A model generated the notes under the pieces. The model was not told the DNA's origin. It saw only the letters and a program-made list of their open reading frames with translations, and did no database searches. The translations under genes were made by a program, and so were the position numbers. DNA of 64,000 nucleotides, from contig NZ_JFYL01000006.1 in the NCBI RefSeq assembly GCF_000632455.1, positions 29,750 to 93,749 on the forward strand. The letters are read 5' to 3'. Positions within the stretch are counted from its first letter, which is position 1. Every line of letters starts with the position of its first letter. Of this stretch, positions 37,256 through 44,403 are shown in pieces. The stretch comes from Acinetobacter sp. Ver3. GTDB lineage: Bacteria > Pseudomonadota > Gammaproteobacteria > Pseudomonadales > Moraxellaceae.

Positions 37256-38428
37256 CTACAAAGAACGTGATATGAGTTCTTTCATGATTTCATTGGTGCC
37301 GGCATATATACGATTTGCACGGTTATCGATATATGCGCGTGCAATAGGGTATTCAAGCATGAAGCCATAGCCACCATGTAACTGTAAGCACTCATCAACG
37401 ACTTTAGAGAACATATCAGAAATTTTATATTTTGCAGCTGCGGCCGCATCTACACCTAACGTACCCTCAAGTTGTAATTCCATACAACGATCTAAATAAG
37501 AACGACAGAAGTCTATTTCAGTTCGAAGTTCTGCTAGCTTAAAACGTGTATTTTGAAATGCGCCAATTGGCTTGCCGAATGCTTTACGATCTTTTGTATA
37601 TTGTACTGTGTGTGCAAAGGCAGCTTCTGCACCTGCTTGGCAGATAATCGCAACAAGCATACGTTCCCAAGCGAGTTCTTTCATAAGCATGATGAAGCCC
37701 ATGCCTTCCATACCAATCAAATTTTCCTTTGGTACACGAACATTATCAAAGAACAATTCGCAAGTATCTTGTCCTTTCATACCAATTTTATTGAGTGGTT
37801 TACCTTTAGTGAATCCAGCTCGATCAGCTTCGACAATAATGAGAGATAAGTTGGCTGAACCTTTATCACTATTACCTGTTTTGCACACAACAATTGCCAT
37901 ATCACATAGATAACCGTTGGTAATAAAAATTTTAGAACCATTGATGACATATTCATCGCCATCTAAAACTGCAGAAGTTCGTACAGCTTGTAAGTCTGAA
38001 CCTGTACCAGGCTCAGTCATCGCAATGGCAGTGACAACTTCGCCAGAAGCCATTTTAGGGAGCCATTTTTTCTTCTGTTCTTCGTTGGCAAAATTATTCA
38101 GGTAGTTCGCAACAATATCCGAATGCAATGAAAAACCAGTTGATGAATCCATTGCATAAGCTTGTTCTTCAATGAGGATCATACTGTAGAGTCGATCTAC
38201 ACCATATCCACCATATTCTTCAGGCATTGTGGTGCACAATAGACCCATTTCACCCGCTTTATTCCATAAGTCACGATCTACATGCTGTTGTTCTTCGTAT
38301 TTGGCAATATTTGGAACGACTTCTTTTTCATAGAATTTTCGAACAGTATCACGAAAGGCTTCATGCTCTGCATTGAATAATTTTCGAGGCAACATATTAG
38401 GAATTGGTCGAATTGCGCCTGATTGCAT
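37256..38428 (-). CDS. Acyl-CoA dehydrogenase
   Basis: FAD enzyme (390 residues) for the first step of beta-oxidation or branched-chain acyl-CoA breakdown. AIAMTEPGTGSDLQAVRTSA (about 125-144), FITNGYLCD and LQLHGGYGFMLEYPIARAY are the family signatures. The segment normally YEGT in medium- and short-chain enzymes reads IYAGTNEIMKEL, as in long-chain and isovaleryl-type enzymes whose catalytic Glu lies in an earlier helix (AELRTEID here). I start at 38428 behind GGAAA; the open frame extends 29 codons upstream without support. Confidence 0.9.
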   Translation of the reverse strand: MQSGAIRPIPNMLPRKLFNAEHEAFRDTVRKFYEKEVVPNIAKYEEQQHVDRDLWNKAGEMGLLCTTMPEEYGGYGVDRLYSMILIEEQAYAMDSSTGFSLHSDIVANYLNNFANEEQKKKWLPKMASGEVVTAIAMTEPGTGSDLQAVRTSAVLDGDEYVINGSKIFITNGYLCDMAIVVCKTGNSDKGSANLSLIIVEADRAGFTKGKPLNKIGMKGQDTCELFFDNVRVPKENLIGMEGMGFIMLMKELAWERMLVAIICQAGAEAAFAHTVQYTKDRKAFGKPIGAFQNTRFKLAELRTEIDFCRSYLDRCMELQLEGTLGVDAAAAAKYKISDMFSKVVDECLQLHGGYGFMLEYPIARAYIDNRANRIYAGTNEIMKELISRSL

Positions 38429-38607
38429 ATTTATATTTCCATAAGTGTTATTAGAATAGCCACAACATAAGAGAGCCTGAACATTGGTGCAATGTGTTGA
38501 ATGCTCAAAACGCAAGAATTGCTGATGAATTTGGTCAATTGATATTTTTAAAACACAAAGCTCATGGCTTAAGTTAAAATAGAATGAACACAGATTAGGG
38601 GATAAAA

Positions 38608-38868
38608 ATGTACGATGAATTAACGCTTGAAGAGCGTAAAGTTATCTATCGAGCACGTCGTGGTTTAAAAGAAATTGACGTGTATTTTGATCCTTATGTA
38701 AAGCAATACTATTTGCAAGCTGAACCAGAAGAGAAAGCAATGTTTGCTGAACTGGTTGAACAAGAAGATCCTGATTTATTGGATTGGTTTATGGAGGTTT
38801 CTGAACCACCTCGACCTGAATTGCGCCAATTTATTCAAAAATTAAAAGATTATGTCCATAATCCATGA
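38608..38868 (+). CDS. sdhE: SdhE, FAD assembly factor for succinate dehydrogenase
   Basis: 86-residue five-helix protein that promotes covalent flavinylation of SdhA (and FrdA). The signature RGxxE is present as RRGLKEID near residue 18, followed by DPDLLDWFM near 51, which corresponds to the conserved D-W of the family. It overlaps the next gene by 17 bases, the arrangement seen for ygfY-ygfX in enterobacteria. The sdh genes are not in the window. Confidence 0.9.
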   Translation: MYDELTLEERKVIYRARRGLKEIDVYFDPYVKQYYLQAEPEEKAMFAELVEQEDPDLLDWFMEVSEPPRPELRQFIQKLKDYVHNP

Positions 38869-39244
38869 GCGTTATTCACTGAAACACAGCTCTTATTCGG
38901 CTGTGTTTCATGTTTTCTCTATTTTCATCATGAGTATTACTTTATTAATCAGTATTAAGCTCATTTATGCTTTGGGCAGTATTATATTTATACTGATTAT
39001 CTGGTGGAATTTTAGAAAAAAACCACAATTAAAAGAATTACAAAAAATAGACAAAGATTTATGGTCGATTCAAATGACTTCAAATCCAAAAATATACCAA
39101 GCAAAACTGAATCGAGTTTTTCATTTTCATTACTTCGTAGTACTCAGTTTTAACGAAAATAAATTCGATTCTTTGGTGATTTGGAGAGATCAAATAGATG
39201 AAAAACAATGGAAAAGCTTGATTACTCATGCAAGTTTTGGCTAA
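38852..39244 (+). CDS. Divergent YgfX-like membrane protein
   Basis: 130-residue protein with two adjacent hydrophobic segments (about residues 18-52) and a soluble C-terminal half. Although sequence identity with E. coli YgfX is low, the plan is the same: a start SxxSAVFHVFS-type helix with a His, a TM hairpin, and a final SLVIWRDQIDEKQWKSL which lines up with the YgfX ending (D-x-M-D-E-x-E-W-R-x-L). Position overlapping sdhE supports this. YgfX was described as a toxin affecting FtsZ/MreB and also linked to SdhE function; which applies here is unknown. Confidence 0.65.
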   Translation: MSIIHERYSLKHSSYSAVFHVFSIFIMSITLLISIKLIYALGSIIFILIIWWNFRKKPQLKELQKIDKDLWSIQMTSNPKIYQAKLNRVFHFHYFVVLSFNENKFDSLVIWRDQIDEKQWKSLITHASFG

Positions 39245-39371
39245 TTGTTAGACAATAAGTCTTTTATTTTTAAATTTAAAACATGATAAAAAACAATTAT
39301 TTAAAAATATATTATATGAATAAAAAATGAATTGTTTGACGAAAATGAAAGAAAATCAAATTGTTAGACAA
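39243..39371. repeat. Three related direct repeats AATTGTTAGACAA
   Basis: The 13-mer AATTGTTAGACAA occurs at 39243-39255 and again at 39359-39371, and a diverged copy AATTGTTTGAC is at 39330-39340. They lie in the very AT-rich gap before the 42-codon gene. They could be binding sites or vestiges of promoter duplication. Confidence 0.45.
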
Positions 39372-39437
39372 AAACACGATGAAATCTTAATTTCTAAAGT
39401 ACATTAAACATACCAACAGCTAATGAGGAATTTCAAA

Positions 39438-39566
39438 ATGAGCGAAATTCATATGTGGTTGTTTCTAGTGGTTGCTGCTGTTATGGCAATTATAATTGGA
39501 AGACTAGGAACTGTGCTGAAGGAACGAATTGAACACCACAACAACGAACAAAATAAACTCTCTTGA
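39438..39566 (+). CDS. Small single-pass membrane protein (42 residues)
   Basis: Read directly from sequence: MSEIHMWLFLVVAAVMAIII is followed by a basic segment GRLGTVLKERIEHHNNEQ and NKLS. One hydrophobic helix (residues 6-21) with a positive cytoplasmic side. The evidence for a real gene is an AGGAA ribosome-binding site eight bases upstream, its own intrinsic terminator 15 bases downstream, and about 190 bases of non-coding DNA before it. I do not recognise a family; small proteins like this often regulate membrane enzymes or transporters. Confidence 0.7.
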   Translation: MSEIHMWLFLVVAAVMAIIIGRLGTVLKERIEHHNNEQNKLS

Positions 39567-39581
39567 GTTTACCATTTAATA

Positions 39582-39619
39582 AGTAGCATGTGCCGAACCG
39601 TCGCAATGCTACTTTTTTT
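39582..39619 (+). terminator. Terminator after the 42-residue membrane protein gene
   Basis: AGTAGCAT (39582-39589) and ATGCTACT (39606-39613) form a perfect 8 bp stem with a 16-base loop, followed by a T run. Confidence 0.8.
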
Positions 39620-39781
39620 TGCCCAAAATTTTAACAATTCAAAAAATAAGTCAATTATTTCAATTCAGATCAATGACAGACTAATTGTTAATGAAGTGCA
39701 TTGCTGCACTTTTATTCAGCGATTGCATCTGATATTTTAAATCGCAAGGATGACAAAATTATAAAATTGAGGACAGGAAGT

Positions 39782-40825
39782 ATGTCTAAATTAAAGACTC
39801 AAGGTCTTTTCACGGCAATTGCGGTTGTAGCAGCTACAACTTTATCTGGATGTTCATACGTAATCAAAACTGGTGCGAATGCATCACTTGCGTTTAGTGA
39901 AAAACACATCTTACCGCCAGTACTCTCAATGGGTGATGTGGATATGGTGTGTAATCAGGGCACAGCTTTGACTCCTGTGATTATGGCGACTAAAGATATG
40001 GGTGCTGATCCGACCCGTATGGCAGTTCTTTTATATTCAGCTTCAGGGATGTGCGCAGAAAATCGTGCCTTAGATGCAGAATTAAGATACCTAAGAGCAT
40101 CAAAAGCAGGTCAAGTGACAGAAGCACAAGATGCGCGTATTGAACAAAAGCGCTGGGCTGCTGTTGCTGCCGAACGTCAATATACGGGTTATCAATTGTT
40201 TGCGGAGCGTTGGCAGTCTAAATATAAATATAATTTAGGTGACTCATGTCCAACTATGCGTCGTAATCTTGACCAAACAGTATATCTGTTAGGTATGTTA
40301 AGTGGCTTACAAGCGATGACCAATGATATTGCTTCTGGTGGTCAAGTGCATGTTCCTAAAGATATCGCAGCAATTGTTGAACGTGGCATGGTCTGCCTCG
40401 ATAACAACAAGTTCTGGGGCGTACCGAATGCTACTCGAGCAGTGATTTGGACATTATTACCTGGAGCTGATGCAGGCAAACCAGATCCATACCAAACGCT
40501 TAAACAATCTATGCAAATTGGTGAGCAAAAAGGAGTACGCTTATCGCATGCCTTGTATGCTGTTGCAGCACAAGCCAGTGGTGACGATGCAAAAATACGT
40601 GATGCATTACGTTCTTATGCCGCTTCACGTGCTGAAGAAGTTCCTGTAAATCCAGAGTTTAAGTTATTGGATAATATGGCAGGACAAATGATACAAGCGA
40701 TCTCAGACCGTTATTGGACGGAGAATACAGGTGTACGAACTGAAGCTGATGGAATGTCGAGCTTCTGGGATGATCAAGCGACCAATGAAGCCGATGATCT
40801 TTTCGAGAACACATTAGGCGAATAA
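39782..40825 (+). CDS. Hypothetical lipoprotein
   Basis: 347-residue precursor with a signal peptide and lipobox (ATTLSGC, Cys near residue 24). The ATG at 39782 has an AGGAAG ribosome-binding site; the longer frame is unsupported. The mature part has several cysteines (DMVCNQG, GMCAEN, GDSCPTMRR, MVCLDNN) that could form disulfides. It looks helical and has no enzyme motif I recognise. It ends in an acidic tail. An intrinsic terminator follows. Probably an envelope protein typical of this genus; function unknown. Confidence 0.75.
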   Translation: MSKLKTQGLFTAIAVVAATTLSGCSYVIKTGANASLAFSEKHILPPVLSMGDVDMVCNQGTALTPVIMATKDMGADPTRMAVLLYSASGMCAENRALDAELRYLRASKAGQVTEAQDARIEQKRWAAVAAERQYTGYQLFAERWQSKYKYNLGDSCPTMRRNLDQTVYLLGMLSGLQAMTNDIASGGQVHVPKDIAAIVERGMVCLDNNKFWGVPNATRAVIWTLLPGADAGKPDPYQTLKQSMQIGEQKGVRLSHALYAVAAQASGDDAKIRDALRSYAASRAEEVPVNPEFKLLDNMAGQMIQAISDRYWTENTGVRTEADGMSSFWDDQATNEADDLFENTLGE

Positions 40826-40870
40826 GATTTTTTTAATTTTGTTCAAAATTAAAAAATGGAGTTATTCAAG

Positions 40871-40896
40871 AAAAAGAGCTTTTAAGCTCTTTTTCT
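40871..40896 (+). terminator. Terminator after the lipoprotein gene
   Basis: AAAAAGAGCTT and AAGCTCTTTTT arms separated by TT, with further T residues, about 45 bases after the stop codon and just before the next start. Confidence 0.85.
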
Positions 40897-40912
40897 TTTA
40901 GGAATACGAAAG

Positions 40913-41500
40913 ATGAAAGATACTATCCTGATTCGAAAAATACTGTTTATTGCATGCTGTATCAGTATTTCCGCTAGTCTGCAGATTTTTCAGGAGTATT
41001 TTTTCTATTGGCGTCCTGTATTGGATGAAGAAATTTGGCGAGTATGGACAGCTCACTATGTACATGTGGGATGGATACACTATGCATTGAATATGGTGGG
41101 TTTAGCCTGTCTGCCTTTCATCTTCCCATATGTCAAAATTAGGTACATGTTGTACTTGTTGATCGCACTCCCGCCATTAGTTAGTTTAAGTTTTTATTAT
41201 GTTTATCCTCACGTTGAAGCTTATGCAGGTCTATCAGGGGTACTACATGGTATGTATATGGCTTTGGCAGTTTATTTTTTAAAATTTGAAAAAGAACGTA
41301 AATTCTCGCTGCTTGTATTAGCTTTAATCACGGGCAAAATTTTGTGGGAAAATATCTTTGGTTCTCTCGATACTGCGCAAATGATTGGTAGCCCAGTATT
41401 GGTTGAAGCACATTTAACAGGTGCAATATGGGGGGCATTACTCAGCATGCTCTTTTTAATTTATCAGCACATCTCCGTGAAGGACACACACATCTCTTAA
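40913..41500 (+). CDS. Rhombosortase-like rhomboid protease
   Basis: 195-residue intramembrane serine protease with about six hydrophobic segments. The rhomboid catalytic pair is visible: Ser108 in GLSGVLHG and His167 in VEAHLTGAIWG. The H-x3-N motif of the oxyanion helix is His56 and Asn60. The short length and the pattern GLSGVLHG match rhombosortases, which cut GlyGly-CTERM tails of surface and type II-secreted proteins. No GlyGly-CTERM protein is encoded in this window, so the substrate must be elsewhere. AGGAA ribosome-binding site. Confidence 0.83.
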   Translation: MKDTILIRKILFIACCISISASLQIFQEYFFYWRPVLDEEIWRVWTAHYVHVGWIHYALNMVGLACLPFIFPYVKIRYMLYLLIALPPLVSLSFYYVYPHVEAYAGLSGVLHGMYMALAVYFLKFEKERKFSLLVLALITGKILWENIFGSLDTAQMIGSPVLVEAHLTGAIWGALLSMLFLIYQHISVKDTHIS

Positions 41501-41839
41501 TTCCTCTGATACTTAATTATCACTTATTTTAATGTGTGATCAGATTCAAATCTTTTGCATTTATTTTTTTAAGGTCATATTTGTTTAAAAAAAGAAATAC
41601 AGTATGGTATAGCCTACTGATTTAGTTGGTTTTTATCTCGCTCTTAAGAGGTGAATTGATGAAAATTGGCATAAATTTAAAAAAAATGGAAAAGTCAGTC
41701 ATTCTTTTTTAAAAAAAAATCAGTCAGATTCATGTGATAAAAGAGGTAAGGAAATTAGGTAAAGGATTTTGCCTAAGCCCGAATTAGAAAAGATGAGCTG
41801 TACAGGCAATGTATAGCAGTATTAAATAATGGAATAACA
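41501..41839. other. 339-base gap before the TRAP permease
   Basis: AT-rich, with homopolymer A and T runs. It holds a possible promoter (TTGTTT 41581-41586, TATGGT 41603-41608) and a 17-codon frame with a good ribosome-binding site at 41659. No other coding signal seen. Confidence 0.5.
41659..41712 (+). CDS. Possible 17-residue leader peptide (uORF)
   Basis: ATG follows AGAGGTGA at a good distance. The product would be MKIGINLKKMEKSVILF, ending at TAA in an A/T homopolymer tract. It lies 128 bases before the TRAP permease start. No codon bias or conservation can be judged, so this may be chance. Confidence 0.25.
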   Translation: MKIGINLKKMEKSVILF

Positions 41840-44059
41840 ATGCAAGAGCCTTCTAAAAAGAGATCTGGGTTAGGTCTACTTAGTTATATATGGACTGAGT
41901 GGATATCTGCGTTTACGATTTTGCTTCTACTGTTACTGACGCTCATCATCGGGACAGGAGAAATGATTCACGGGCAGATGTTACGTTTAGGTGAAAGTCT
42001 ATACGGTGACGAAAAAATTGGTATGCAATATTCATTCTTGCGTGCTGAACCTGAAAAGCCAGTCTGTGATCGAAATCCAAATATTGACCTTCTGGTTCAA
42101 AACCAAATGCAAGCCAATGCAAAGGATGAATTTGCAGATATCTTTGGTACAACATCTGAAGAAGATGTTCGTGCCTCTGTGTTGGCTGGTCAACAGTTAT
42201 GTGAAGAAAAATATGCCTTCTACGATAAGTCAATTCAGTATTTAGAAGATAACCCTTCAATACGAACTTACCGAACCATGGAAACAACTTTCTTTGGTAT
42301 TTTCCAATTTGGTACGGAAAATAAGGCAGTTCTATTGATTATCATGGTGGTACTTGCAGCGATCACTGCAACACTTAAAATCCACCACATTGGTCTACGC
42401 GGTCCAAGTTCTGTTTTAGATTATCGGGTTTACGCTGTCGCAATGATACTTGCGAACAGTTTCTTAACCAGTTCAGCGATCAGTCAGTATAGATCTGTAT
42501 TGAACTCTGGTGTTCCGCCAACCAGTGAGATGACAATCATCTACTGGTTATGGATAATCTTGTTCAGTACACTGACATTAATTAGTTTGTACCAATTGTT
42601 CCGTGTACCAGAAAATGCGAAGCCAGGTGGTACGATTGGCATGGCATTATTGTCAGTCCCACTTTATGCCTATATGGCGATCACAACAGGATTTAACTTT
42701 ACCTTTGTGATGGACTATCCAATGGGTCAAGGGATTTATTTAGGGCAGCTGGTTGAGTTCTCTACTATTTTCCTTAATTTATCACTGTTCATTTGGGCAG
42801 GTATGCTGTTAAAGCAGACATTAATTGTTGATAAATTCCTAAATATTTTACGTCCATGGAATCTAGCGCCTGAAACGCTTACCTGGTTAATCTTACTTGC
42901 TGCTGCATTACCTACAGCTTATACAGGTGCATCAGGTATTTTTGTAATCGCTGCAGGTGCGATCATTTATAAAGAAGTTTGGAATGCGGGCGGACGCCGT
43001 CAATTCGCTTTGGCTACAGCAGCGATGTCGGGTTCGCTTGGTGTGGTACTCCGTCCATGTCTATTGATTGTTGTTGTTGCATCACTGAACAAAGAAGTAA
43101 CAACTGATTTATTATACCAATATGGTATCGGTGTTTTCCTCATCACTTCGACACTGTTCCTATTAATTTCACTGTTCTTTGCTGAGCAAAAATTCCGTAT
43201 TGCAGCGCCATCAGTTGCATTCCCGAATTCCGCTAAGGCATTAGTGGCAGTAGTTCCTTATGTGATCGTGTTCCTGATCGTGTGGTCATTCTACAAGTAT
43301 GCATTAAATACCAATTTGAATGAGTTCACTGCACCAGTCATGATGCCAATCATTTTACTTGTCATGGTGCTTTATGAAAAATTACGTCATGAACCAGCAC
43401 CACTCGCACCAGTAGGACATTGGGATACGACATTAAGCCATACTTCGGTTGAACAAGAAGCAGCTAAGGCGCGAGTGTCAGCATCTGAAATTGCAGCGCA
43501 AGATAGTCCAGACAATCCTGCGCGTAAAGTGAGTTTCTGGAAGTCAATTCATGTATCTGCAAGTGAAACAGTCGGACATATCGGGGCGCTTGTGATCTTA
43601 ATGGCATTGTCTGTCAGCGTTGGTGGATACTTAGAGCGTATCGAGTTGATGGAACACTTCCCAACGGATATTGAAAATATCTATATCGTGATTACCTTGA
43701 TCGTATGTCTCATGGTATTTGTCGGTATGATTATGGATCCGTTTGGTGCTGTCATCTTAATTTCAGCAACAGTTGCGCCTGTCGCCTACGCTTATGGTAT
43801 TGATCCTGTTCACTTCTGGATGATTGCTTTAATTGGTTTCGAATTGGGTTATGTATCACCACCAGTTGCACTCAATCACTTGCTCGCAAGGCAGTCGATT
43901 GGCGATGAAGAGGTGGCTGCTGCCGATGCAGAAGTGAAAGATAAAACGTTCTACTACAAATACGAACGTTGGATTCTACCTCTGATTGTGATGATTCCAG
44001 CAATGTTGATTATCGCCTATGTGCCTTATATCTTTAAGTTATTTGGTTGGTATCAATAA
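41840..44059 (+). CDS. TRAP transporter large permease (DctM-type), extended
   Basis: Inner-membrane permease, 739 residues against about 430 for a plain DctM. The first part (to about residue 300) contains an N-terminal helix, a soluble insertion with Cys residues at about 28-150 of the exported side, and a four-helix region that resembles a fused DctQ. The DctM core follows, with PTAYTGASGIFVIAAGAIIYKE near 352 and the C-terminal VGMIMDPFGAVILIS, then GFELGYVSPPVALNHLL. No DctP binding protein is adjacent. A terminator follows. Confidence 0.8.
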   Translation: MQEPSKKRSGLGLLSYIWTEWISAFTILLLLLLTLIIGTGEMIHGQMLRLGESLYGDEKIGMQYSFLRAEPEKPVCDRNPNIDLLVQNQMQANAKDEFADIFGTTSEEDVRASVLAGQQLCEEKYAFYDKSIQYLEDNPSIRTYRTMETTFFGIFQFGTENKAVLLIIMVVLAAITATLKIHHIGLRGPSSVLDYRVYAVAMILANSFLTSSAISQYRSVLNSGVPPTSEMTIIYWLWIILFSTLTLISLYQLFRVPENAKPGGTIGMALLSVPLYAYMAITTGFNFTFVMDYPMGQGIYLGQLVEFSTIFLNLSLFIWAGMLLKQTLIVDKFLNILRPWNLAPETLTWLILLAAALPTAYTGASGIFVIAAGAIIYKEVWNAGGRRQFALATAAMSGSLGVVLRPCLLIVVVASLNKEVTTDLLYQYGIGVFLITSTLFLLISLFFAEQKFRIAAPSVAFPNSAKALVAVVPYVIVFLIVWSFYKYALNTNLNEFTAPVMMPIILLVMVLYEKLRHEPAPLAPVGHWDTTLSHTSVEQEAAKARVSASEIAAQDSPDNPARKVSFWKSIHVSASETVGHIGALVILMALSVSVGGYLERIELMEHFPTDIENIYIVITLIVCLMVFVGMIMDPFGAVILISATVAPVAYAYGIDPVHFWMIALIGFELGYVSPPVALNHLLARQSIGDEEVAAADAEVKDKTFYYKYERWILPLIVMIPAMLIIAYVPYIFKLFGWYQ

Positions 44060-44068
44060 TTAAATAAA

Positions 44069-44095
44069 ATAAGCACCTTCGGGTGCTTATTTTTT
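44069..44095 (+). terminator. Terminator after the TRAP permease
   Basis: AAGCACC and GGTGCTT with a stable TTCG tetraloop followed by A and six T residues. The core is nearly the same as the hairpin after mlaB. Confidence 0.9.
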
Positions 44096-44110
44096 GATGA
44101 ATTTACAACA

Positions 44111-44136
44111 AAGCCAGCTCCATCGAGCTGGCTTTG
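44111..44136 (-). terminator. Hairpin downstream of yheV
   Basis: Perfect 11 bp stem AAAGCCAGCTC / GAGCTGGCTTT with a CATC loop, 18 bases past the yheV stop on the minus strand. It probably terminates the rnr-independent prlC-yheV transcript and backs up the TRAP terminator. Confidence 0.75.
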
Positions 44137-44153
44137 TTGATTTTTAAAACATC

Positions 44154-44369
44154 TTAATTTCTTGGGCGCGGCTTAAATTGAATAACACCAATTTCGTCTG
44201 CAACCTCAGGCATTTGAGGTTCATCTATATGTGTCGGACGATTTTCAGAATAGTTACATTCAATACATTCGATCCATTCTGAATCACCTGAAGTGAGCAT
44301 GACAATACGATCCATAGCTTCACATTTCGGACATTTTGCACCTGCAATGAAACGACGTTTGATCGACAT
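44154..44369 (-). CDS. YheV-family zinc-ribbon protein
   Basis: 71-residue protein with two CxxC knuckles (CPKCEAMD near residue 13 and CIECNYSE near 34), matching the YheV/DUF2387 family of gammaproteobacteria. The ATG at 44369 is chosen because AAGGTGAG is correctly spaced for it, while the upstream ATG overlaps that ribosome-binding site. It lies 34 bases after prlC on the same strand. Molecular role unknown; probably nucleic acid or protein binding. Confidence 0.85.
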   Translation of the reverse strand: MSIKRRFIAGAKCPKCEAMDRIVMLTSGDSEWIECIECNYSENRPTHIDEPQMPEVADEIGVIQFKPRPRN

Positions 44370-44403
44370 AATGACACTCACCTTCAAAAATTAGTAACGT
44401 AGT

